A stretch of DNA of 6,525 nucleotides, from assembly GCA_023430545.1 (NCBI GenBank), contig JAEZAF010000236.1, forward strand, positions 1-6,525, in the 5' to 3' direction. Positions 1 to 5,808 of this stretch are shown here, one piece after another. The notes under the pieces are model-generated. The model was not told the DNA's origin, did no database searches, and saw nothing but the letters and a program-made list of their open reading frames with translations. Every line of letters begins with the position of its first letter. The first letter of the stretch is position 1. The translations under genes and the position numbers were made by a program. This stretch comes from Chloroflexota bacterium. Its GTDB lineage: Bacteria; Chloroflexota; Anaerolineae; Aggregatilineales; Phototrophicaceae.

Positions 1-290
1 AGTGAGGTGCCGATATTCTCCAGCGGAAACGACAGCACGACTTCCGCCTGCTGAAGCGGCCCACCGTGTTTCGCAGGCTTCGCCCCCGGCAGTGATGGCT
101 GATCGACGGCTTCCAGCAGCGTGATACGCTCCACCCGTGCACCGTGACGCGCCAGCAGTTCCGGTGTTTCCCCCGGCACTTTGACAAATGTCCCGGCGGA
201 CTGCTCGCCAGCCATCATCGCGGCGGCAGCATCCAGCGGGTGATCGGTCTCGATGCGATACGTCGCGATCACACGATCTGAAGTCGTCAT
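1..290 (-). CDS. RuBisCO-like protein (type IV), N-terminal part; probable OiaX-type decarboxylase
   Basis: Partial gene: 96 complete codons from the ATG at 290-288 run off the left edge. The translation starts MTTSDRVIATYRIET and carries GEQSAGTF at residues 28-35, then VPGETPELLARHGARVE and LSFPLENIGTS at 87-96. This is the N-terminal alpha/beta domain pattern of the RuBisCO large-subunit superfamily. E29 and T34 line up with the active-site Glu60 and Thr65 of true RuBisCO (AESSTGTW). The GEQS form, instead of the AESS of true RuBisCO, points to a form IV RuBisCO-like protein. The barrel with the catalytic lysines is outside the window, so activity cannot be read directly. The start overlaps the stop of the apnL-like gene (ATGA), implying translational coupling; no good Shine-Dalgarno is visible. 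Known RuBisCO-like proteins beside apionate genes decarboxylate 3-oxo-isoapionate 4-phosphate (OiaX) or act as a transcarboxylase/hydrolase. OiaX is inferred from context. Superfamily membership is secure, exact function is not. Confidence 0.85.
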   Translation of the reverse strand, partial: MTTSDRVIATYRIETDHPLDAAAAMMAGEQSAGTFVKVPGETPELLARHGARVERITLLEAVDQPSLPGAKPAKHGGPLQQAEVVLSFPLENIGTS

Positions 291-2239
291 GAGGATTCGC
301 GATCCAGCCGATCGACACGATCAAGCGTCAGCACGGCAAACGGTGCGAGTTCCAGTGTGAGCGTCCCATCATCAGCAGACGTGACCCTCTGACCTTCGCG
401 CTGACGATAACCTTCAGGGTCGCGCATTGCGATCTGGGCGTGATCGACATCAAGCGTACGCACAGTATAATTACCCCGTACTTCGAGCGTCACCGTCTGC
501 GGCATCGGTCTGAAATTCGCCAGCAGCAGGCGGTAACGGTCCCCCTGCTCAAGTGCGAAGCCATCGACGCGCAGCAGATCCGACGTCCTCAGCGGGATCA
601 GATGGCCGCCAGCAAACTCCGCGACATCGGCCAGCACGTGATACATCGGATAGACGCCGCCGGGGATATTCCAGAACTGATCCGGCAGCGCCGAGCCGCT
701 TTCGGTCGCCATCACGCCCATGTAACCGGTCGTCTCAAAATAGGTGATGCCTGCCGCCCCGCCCACCGTCAGATACTTGATGCTGTCCAGCGTCCAGCCT
801 GCCCCAAACAGCGACATCTGGCGGACATCAGCCTGCGATGGCAGTTCAGCGGCCTGTGAGACATCATCCGAAGTGGTCGCATTCGGATTCGAGCGCATCT
901 TCAGCGTGACCGGCCCCACATGCAGCGGCAGATCCACACTGAACTGTCGGGCGCTGGTCACGGTCACAGCCTGTGTGGCCAGTGTCTCCGTCAGCGTGGC
1001 GTCATCAAAGGCGTGCACCTGTGGATTGACCGAGTACACCACACCATCCATCACCGAGGTATCCGGTCGATTGCGGTTGAGTTCGGTGAAGAAGCTGTCA
1101 GTCCCACCGAAGATTGGGGCAGCGCTTCCCAGTACCTGCCGCGCCAGTTCGATCCACCGCGCAGACGTGGAAGGCTCGCCTTTTCGGAAGATAAGCCATC
1201 GTGCGACATCCGCCTGATGATGCTTCACCTGCTGGCGGACTGCGTGTAGTTCTGCTTCAGCCTCATCACTCAGATGCAGCGCGATTTCCAGCGGCACACC
1301 GATTACAGCGGCCTCTGATGCAATCCGATCAAGACGTGTTTCCCATCCAACCCGATCCGGATGCACATCCACCCGCAGATGCGCCAACCGAAGCTGACGC
1401 AGCCGCTCCACCGCTGTCGGATAAAGCGGCTCATCATGGCTGGCCGCGCCGAGTCCGATCTTCGGCAGTGGGATGCGTTCTGCCGCCGGTTGCAGCCTCA
1501 GTGTGGAGTCCACTTCCGCCTGTGCTGCCGCGTCAGACACCTGCACGACCGAAAGCATCACCTTCTGTTCGATCCGCGTCCCCGCCGCAACTTCCGCCGG
1601 GGACGGTTCAGACAGCGGTGTGCAGTAGGTTTTGAAGGATGCATCGGTCCAGTTGCGCTGATCTTCCATTTCGAAGGTATCGCCTTCCATCCGCACTTCG
1701 GCCCACGACTCCGGTGCAAATTCGTGCCGGATCGCGCGGATATCCAGAAAGGGTTGATGCGGGGCGATGGTTTCCGGAAAACGCCCGTCGATGTTCTGTC
1801 CGTCCACCTGCTCGATGCGGACGCGCTTTCCGGCACAGCCCATCGGATGCAGGATGCAGAAGCCGACGCGATTGCGTTTAAAGGTCGAATGCGCCTGTCC
1901 GGAGAAGGTGAAGGTCACGACACCGGCTGATGTGCCAGAGATCTGACCATGCCAGCGGAAGTCGATGTCATCCTGCTGGTGGATGCTGTCGAAGCTGATC
2001 TCAAAGTGATCGCCACTAACGTCAGTGGTGAGATTTTCCAGCCGACCGGCGATCGTGTCCCAGTTCTGGTCCCGCACCGCCGCGTAAACCTGGCGGATGA
2101 CTTCGGTCTGGCCGAAGCGTATATAGCGGATCGTACCGCTGTCATACTGAAGACTGAGTGGCCCCGCTCGTAATTCCAGCGGCGCAGGGGCAGGTTCCGG
2201 GCGGCCATTGAGCAGTCGAAAAAAAGAGGCGTCGGTCAT
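287..2239 (-). CDS. apnL: D-apionate lactonase-like protein (ApnL family)
   Basis: Complete gene of 650 aa from the ATG at 2239-2237 (MTDASFFRLL). No signal peptide or membrane segment, so cytoplasmic. Three parts are visible: an N-terminal beta-rich domain (about residues 20-235) with LRAGPLSLQY, IRYIRFGQTEVIR and the signature FEMEDQRNWTDASFKTY at 189-205; a TIM-barrel-like middle (about 258-530) with FGGTDSFFTELNRNRP at 377-392 and SVNPQVHAFDD at 403-413; and a C-terminal beta domain (about 555-645). I recognise this architecture as the D-apionate lactonase family, which hydrolyses D-apionolactone to D-apionate in apiose catabolism. E386 and E502 (TYFETTG) sit where clan-A glycosidase barrels keep their acids, but a catalytic role is inference. 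The reading frame is open up to 2359, but that extension crosses the predicted promoter, so the later start is preferred. An ATG at 2254-2252 (655 aa) is the alternative. Neither start has a clear Shine-Dalgarno. The stop overlaps the downstream RuBisCO-like gene. The family call is fairly sure; the substrate is less so. Confidence 0.8.
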   Translation of the reverse strand: MTDASFFRLLNGRPEPAPAPLELRAGPLSLQYDSGTIRYIRFGQTEVIRQVYAAVRDQNWDTIAGRLENLTTDVSGDHFEISFDSIHQQDDIDFRWHGQISGTSAGVVTFTFSGQAHSTFKRNRVGFCILHPMGCAGKRVRIEQVDGQNIDGRFPETIAPHQPFLDIRAIRHEFAPESWAEVRMEGDTFEMEDQRNWTDASFKTYCTPLSEPSPAEVAAGTRIEQKVMLSVVQVSDAAAQAEVDSTLRLQPAAERIPLPKIGLGAASHDEPLYPTAVERLRQLRLAHLRVDVHPDRVGWETRLDRIASEAAVIGVPLEIALHLSDEAEAELHAVRQQVKHHQADVARWLIFRKGEPSTSARWIELARQVLGSAAPIFGGTDSFFTELNRNRPDTSVMDGVVYSVNPQVHAFDDATLTETLATQAVTVTSARQFSVDLPLHVGPVTLKMRSNPNATTSDDVSQAAELPSQADVRQMSLFGAGWTLDSIKYLTVGGAAGITYFETTGYMGVMATESGSALPDQFWNIPGGVYPMYHVLADVAEFAGGHLIPLRTSDLLRVDGFALEQGDRYRLLLANFRPMPQTVTLEVRGNYTVRTLDVDHAQIAMRDPEGYRQREGQRVTSADDGTLTLELAPFAVLTLDRVDRLDRESS

Positions 2240-2278
2240 AGGAAGGCTTTTCATACTAGAGGGAATAAGATTATTCGA

Positions 2279-2297
2279 CCGTAACCCTAAGTTACGG
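2279..2297. repeat. 19-bp inverted repeat just past the predicted transcription start
   Basis: CCGTAAC-CCTAA-GTTACGG has perfect 7-bp arms and a 5-bp centre. It lies about +4 to +22 relative to the predicted start of the apnL transcript. Its centre is about 25 bp from that of the ATTGTATACAAT palindrome, so the two could bind two different dimers or one regulator plus a second factor. A weak RNA hairpin in the 5' leader is the alternative. No binding protein can be named. Confidence 0.45.
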
Positions 2298-2307
2298 CAC
2301 GCTGCAC

Positions 2308-2319
2308 ATTGTATACAAT
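2308..2319. promoter_or_regulatory. GntR/FCD-type operator-like palindrome over the -10 box
   Basis: ATTGTATACAAT is a perfect 12-bp palindrome. Its core TTGTATACAA fits the T-x-G-T-N(2-3)-A-C-x-A pattern known for FCD-subfamily GntR repressors of sugar-acid and organic-acid catabolism. It fully covers the predicted -10 hexamer, so a bound dimer would block RNA polymerase. The regulator gene is not in the window. An 8-bp palindrome, CCGTACGG (2321-2328), lies one base farther upstream inside the promoter spacer and could extend the site. The family assignment is inference from the motif. Confidence 0.5.
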
Positions 2320-2336
2320 ACCGTACGGAAAGCCAA
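2308..2336 (-). promoter_or_regulatory. Predicted sigma-70 promoter of the apnL / RuBisCO-like operon
   Basis: On the minus strand the -35 is TTGGCT (2336-2331, 4 of 6 to TTGACA). A 17-bp spacer follows, then the -10 TACAAT (2313-2308, 5 of 6 to TATAAT). Transcription would start near 2300, giving a leader of about 47-62 nt to the two candidate apnL start codons. It lies correctly upstream of apnL, in AT-rich sequence, and its -10 box is half of a perfect palindrome, as expected for a repressed promoter. The call rests on motif and position only. Confidence 0.6.
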
Positions 2337-2367
2337 AATAAAGCCTCACCGCCGCGCAAAACCTTCT

Positions 2368-2416
2368 ACGAGCTGCCGTCAACAGGTCGGACTTGCCCGA
2401 CCGCCTACAGGCTCGT
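2368..2416 (-). repeat. Foldable 49-nt element (nested stems)
   Basis: An outer stem pairs ACGAGC (2368-2373) with GCTCGT (2411-2416), extendable by two pairs across a single bulged base. Inside is a GC-rich hairpin, GGTCGG (2385-2390) with CCGACC (2397-2402), loop of 6. The small palindrome GCCTACAGGC (2403-2412) competes with the outer stem. It stands about 30 bp upstream of the predicted -35 of the apnL promoter. There is no T-run close behind on either strand, so it does not look like an ordinary terminator. It could be an RNA structure at the end of readthrough from treY, or chance. Confidence 0.3.
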
Positions 2417-2642
2417 CTATATACTTCGCAACATCTTGTTTTATACGTTCGTGTACGGTGGGATTCTTCCCGGCCATTTTAAGGTGAAAGGCTCGTTTTT
2501 TGGTCCACTTCGTTTGACAATTCGAACCGCACAATCCGAACATTTGTGCTACACTATGAAGTTCCTGCACCTTAACAACATCTGCGCTGACCCTGCAAAA
2601 ATCGCCAGGATGTAACGTCTCAGCGGCATTCTTACCGCCCGC

Positions 2643-2729
2643 TTGCAGCAATTTGCAGCAGCAAATTATCAACTTTGAGGGAAGAATCCAATTGCAGCAC
2701 ATTATTTTTTGTGCTGCTGCCGCTGCAAT
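2643..2729. repeat. TTGCAGCA repeat and hairpin cluster
   Basis: TTGCAGCA occurs at 2643-2650, 2653-2660 (10 bp apart, one helical turn) and 2692-2699. There are two perfect inverted repeats: AATTTGC/GCAAATT (2650-2656 with 2661-2667, loop 4) and GCAGCACA/TGTGCTGC (2694-2701 with 2710-2717, AT-only loop of 8). ATTGCAGC (2691-2698) can instead pair with GCTGCAAT (2722-2729). No T-run follows a stem on the minus strand. Role unknown. Confidence 0.4.
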
Positions 2730-2821
2730 CCGCAAGCGATATAAAAACGCCTGTTGTCTGTAATGCCCTTAACCTGCTATCAACGGGGCTGGACTCTTCC
2801 CGCCATCGCACGCCTGATCAC

Positions 2822-5806
2822 TCACCGACCACCAGCCACCAGCACCGCAATCGGAAAATCACGGAAGACATCCGCCAGGGGCAACCGACCGTCCATTGGC
2901 TGAAGCGTCGCATCCGTAAAGAGATTACGATAATCCTGTCCGGTTCCCATCGCCGACAGGCTGAGCATCGTCTCCTGCCAGATACCGTCCCCCACCGGCA
3001 GTTGGATTTCGCGCTGTGTCAGGCTCATCACCAGACGCGGCACCGCCACAATCATGATGATATCCTCGTGCCGCCGCGCAAACGCACAGACATGCTCCGC
3101 AAGTGGACCTTCCACATACAGCGGCTCGTAACTCCCATGCTCTAACAGCGCCGGATGCTGTCGCCGCAGGTTCAGCACGGCAGCATGGGTGTACAGCTTG
3201 ATACGGCCATCGTCAGCGCCTTCCAGCATCTGAGTGACCGCATGAGTGCCATCACCGATTTCATCCAGCATCTGACCGTAGCGGCTGAAATCGACGGCGC
3301 GGCGGTTGTCCGGGTCCACCAGTGCCAGATGCCAGCCCTCAGTCCCCTGATAGATGTCCGGCACACCCGGTGATGTCAGCTTGAGCAGGGTCTGCGACAG
3401 CGCGTTAATCTGCCCATAGAAGGCCACACGCTGCTGTAACTGGATGAAATCGTTCAGGAAGTCGGTGTCATCCAGCGTCTGGTGGATGAACTGTCCCAGC
3501 GCGGCGATGTATTCCTCATCCTGATCCAGCCAGCTTGTATGCACCTTGGCTTCGTTCGCGGCTTTGGTCATGTAGGCGGTCAGACGATCACGCAGATCAT
3601 CCGTGGGTTCCGCTGTGCGCGACTCCCAGATGCCGACCAGCGTCTGATAGTACAGGTACTCGTCATTGGCATCAGGCATCACCTGTCCGGCGATCGTCGT
3701 CTTCTTGTCGGCGTTCATCTTCGCCCATCGCTGGACTGCCGCTTCCCACTCATCCGGCATCTCGGAGAGCACATTGATGCGCGCACGCACATCTTCGCTG
3801 CGCTTGGTATCGTGGGTAGACGAGGCCAGCATTGAATGCGGCCACGTCTGGCTGCGGGTCCGATTCTGCGCGTGGAAGGACTCGATACTGATCCCCAACT
3901 GCTCCGGATGTCCGCCGACTTCGTTAAGCGAGATCAACCGGTTGTACATATAAAAGACCGTGTCTTCCACGCTCTTCGCCATCACCGGGCCGGTGAGCTG
4001 CTGGAACTTCATCACGAAGTTGATAATACGCTGTCGGTTCTCCGGGCTGAACTGGTCCAGATTGTGCAGCAGCAGCGTGTCACGGATAAAACTGAACAGC
4101 AGCCGGGAGATACTCGGATTGCGCAGGCGCGCATTGACCACGGCTTCGAGGATATAACGCCGGTCCCGGTCGGAGACGCTTTCGGCATCGGTGATATAGG
4201 TGCGGTAAATCGACATCGACGCGATGATCTCACGGATCGCCTGCGTCAGACCGGCCAGCGTGAAATCACGGTAGCGGCGGCTCATCTCGGTAATGCGTTC
4301 AAGTTCATGGCTGAGGGAACGGATTTCGCTTGAGAGCGACTTCTCCATGATCAGAATCTTGGCGTTGTAGATCAGATCAGCAAAGGGGCGATCGGGCTGG
4401 ATAAAGCGCTGATAGATCTCGTCCAGCCGCTTCTCACTGGCGGACTTCACGAACAGCCCATTGACCTGATTCAGAAAGTCATAGCCGGTCGTCCCATGCA
4501 CCCACCAGTCGGTTGGCAGCGGCTCCGTCTCAGAGAGGATCTTCTCGACCAGCACATAAAACGGCAGCACGCGTTCATTCGACGGCTGCGCCTGCTGAGT
4601 GTCCAGCCACTGCTGGACAAGCGCATCGAGGGCTTCACCAACCTGATCTTCAGGCAGAGTATCCTTCAGCCGCGCCTTCAGATACAGCCGCTGTAGGCCG
4701 ATGAAATAGGCCGACGGGTCCCACAGGCCGTCCGGGTGATCGATGCGCAGGCCGTCAAGCTGTCCGGCTTCAATCATCTGCCGCACACGGCTGTGCACGG
4801 CCTCGAAGACTTCAGGCTGCTCGACGCGAATCGCCGCCATCTCGTTGATGTCGAAAAAACGCCGGTAGTTGATCTCGTCCGACGCCACCCGCCAGAACGC
4901 AATCCGGTATGGCTGTGCAGTGAGGATCGCTTCCAGCCGGTCAAAGCTCTCCGGCTCTCCAGCGGTGCCGTTCAGCGCAGTGAGGACATGCTGAATGCCG
5001 ACGCGGATGACTTCGCTGGATTCCGCCAGCAGGCGAATGCGCCGCTTGATGATTTCCTTCTCGCGGTGGCGCAGTTCGCGCTGTTCAGGGTCTCGTTCCT
5101 GATACGATGGCAGATGCTGAAGCGCCGTGACGATGCTCTGAAGTTCCTGAAGCTCCTCATTCTCGGAGAGATCGCCCAGATGAGCGACGACTTCCTGCAA
5201 AATCGGCACATAGGTATCTGGCATCAGCGGCAGCCAGATCGTGTTGTACTGCACGAAGAACTGGCCGTCCTCATAGCCAAGCTGGAACTTACCGCTTTCC
5301 AGTTCCGCCCCGTACTGATCTTCCAGCACTGGCAGCAGTACCTTGTCTTCCAGTTCATGTTTGACCGGCGACCAGGTGATGTCAAAGTAACCGGCATAGC
5401 GTGAACTCGGCCCGTTTTCCAGCACATCCACCCACCACTGATTGCAGTCCGTGCCGATGCCCATATGATTCGGCACGATGTCCACAATCAGCCCCATATC
5501 GTGCGCATTCAGCGTCGAGACCAGCGCGTCGAAGTCCTCATCCGTGCCCAGCACTTCGTTCAGCCGACTGTAATCGCAGATGTCATAGCCATGCGTGCTG
5601 CCGGGCCGTGCCTGAAAGATCGGCGAAGCATACAGATGGCTGACACCCAGTCGGCGCAGATAGGGCACAATTGCCTGTGCATCACGGAAGGTGAAATCAG
5701 CATTGAACTGCACGCGATACGTGGCGCGTGGGATACGGGCCGGGATCGTCACAGCGTCCAGTGCGGCACTGAGATCGGGTGAGAAGTTTGTCACGCTGTT
5801 GGTCAT
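2822..5806 (-). CDS. treY: Malto-oligosyltrehalose synthase TreY (GH13)
   Basis: Complete gene, 994 aa from the ATG at 5806-5804, or 996 aa from a TTG at 5812-5810. Residue numbers follow the 996-aa form. The enzyme isomerises the reducing-end alpha-1,4 bond of maltodextrins to alpha,alpha-1,1, giving maltooligosyl-trehalose in the cytoplasm. Family signs: RATYRVQFNADFTF at 29-42, DIVPNHM (region I) at 111-117, GLRIDHPDGL (354-363) with nucleophile D358, VLVEKIL with acid/base E423, SSTHDTKRSEDVRARI (664-679) with D668 as the third carboxylate, and TSPGVPDIYQGTE near 813-825. All three catalytic acids are present, so it should be active. It is at the long end for the family, with charged helical stretches near 210-265 and 455-600. 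The TTG start has GAGGA six bases upstream and overlaps the treZ stop (TTGA). The ATG has the same motif 12 bases away. Translation is probably coupled to treZ either way. Confidence 0.97.
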   Translation of the reverse strand: MTNSVTNFSPDLSAALDAVTIPARIPRATYRVQFNADFTFRDAQAIVPYLRRLGVSHLYASPIFQARPGSTHGYDICDYSRLNEVLGTDEDFDALVSTLNAHDMGLIVDIVPNHMGIGTDCNQWWVDVLENGPSSRYAGYFDITWSPVKHELEDKVLLPVLEDQYGAELESGKFQLGYEDGQFFVQYNTIWLPLMPDTYVPILQEVVAHLGDLSENEELQELQSIVTALQHLPSYQERDPEQRELRHREKEIIKRRIRLLAESSEVIRVGIQHVLTALNGTAGEPESFDRLEAILTAQPYRIAFWRVASDEINYRRFFDINEMAAIRVEQPEVFEAVHSRVRQMIEAGQLDGLRIDHPDGLWDPSAYFIGLQRLYLKARLKDTLPEDQVGEALDALVQQWLDTQQAQPSNERVLPFYVLVEKILSETEPLPTDWWVHGTTGYDFLNQVNGLFVKSASEKRLDEIYQRFIQPDRPFADLIYNAKILIMEKSLSSEIRSLSHELERITEMSRRYRDFTLAGLTQAIREIIASMSIYRTYITDAESVSDRDRRYILEAVVNARLRNPSISRLLFSFIRDTLLLHNLDQFSPENRQRIINFVMKFQQLTGPVMAKSVEDTVFYMYNRLISLNEVGGHPEQLGISIESFHAQNRTRSQTWPHSMLASSTHDTKRSEDVRARINVLSEMPDEWEAAVQRWAKMNADKKTTIAGQVMPDANDEYLYYQTLVGIWESRTAEPTDDLRDRLTAYMTKAANEAKVHTSWLDQDEEYIAALGQFIHQTLDDTDFLNDFIQLQQRVAFYGQINALSQTLLKLTSPGVPDIYQGTEGWHLALVDPDNRRAVDFSRYGQMLDEIGDGTHAVTQMLEGADDGRIKLYTHAAVLNLRRQHPALLEHGSYEPLYVEGPLAEHVCAFARRHEDIIMIVAVPRLVMSLTQREIQLPVGDGIWQETMLSLSAMGTGQDYRNLFTDATLQPMDGRLPLADVFRDFPIAVLVAGGR

Positions 5807-5808
5807 AC

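Larger units (their letters stand above)
2240..2821. other. 582-bp intergenic region between treY and apnL
   Basis: No convincing gene. G+C drops to about 43-45% (26 of 60 in 2521-2580, 27 of 60 in 2461-2520) against 57-65% in sampled coding stretches. The left end holds the apnL promoter and operator-like palindromes (2279-2336). A foldable element lies at 2368-2416 and a TTGCAGCA repeat cluster at 2643-2729. A minus-strand open frame of 118 codons (2735-2379, TTG start) has a Cys/Lys-rich product I do not recognise, with no ribosome binding site. I found no canonical hairpin-plus-T-run terminator directly after treY. A TTTTT run on the minus strand at 2748-2744 lacks a clear stem before it. 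Confidence 0.7.

Noticed and set aside
440..1930. Several long plus-strand frames (up to 189 codons) opposite the apnL-like gene.
   Set aside because: They are antisense shadows: Arg/Pro/His-rich low-complexity products, while the opposite strand encodes a recognisable protein throughout.
2240..2359. Extension of the apnL-like frame to a start at 2359 (690 aa).
   Set aside because: The extra 40 residues are Cys/Arg-rich, unlike the family, and cross the predicted promoter and operator palindromes.
2385..2410. Minus-strand sequence GTAGGCGGTCGGGCAAGTC resembles a conserved stretch of 16S rRNA.
   Set aside because: Resemblance covers only about 25 bases and stops on both sides; the following bases do not continue as 16S. 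Treated as chance.
2516..2545. GGTTCGAATTGTC on the minus strand looked like a tRNA T-loop.
   Set aside because: The flanking 5-base arms do not pair, and no acceptor or anticodon stem can be found.
2514..2615. Plus-strand TTGACA at 2514-2519 with TGCTACACT at 2547-2555 and a 19-codon frame starting MKFLHLNN.
   Set aside because: The two boxes are 30 bp apart, far from 17; the short frame has no ribosome binding site and leads only into antisense of treY.
2735..2821. Possible Rho-independent terminator after treY, around the TTTTT run at 2748-2744.
   Set aside because: No stable GC-rich stem directly precedes the run; GCCC/GGGC pairing farther upstream has a long loop and wrong spacing.
4736..5404. 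Plus-strand open frame of 222 codons opposite treY.
   Set aside because: treY is intact with all catalytic motifs across this stretch; the plus-strand product has no recognisable domain.
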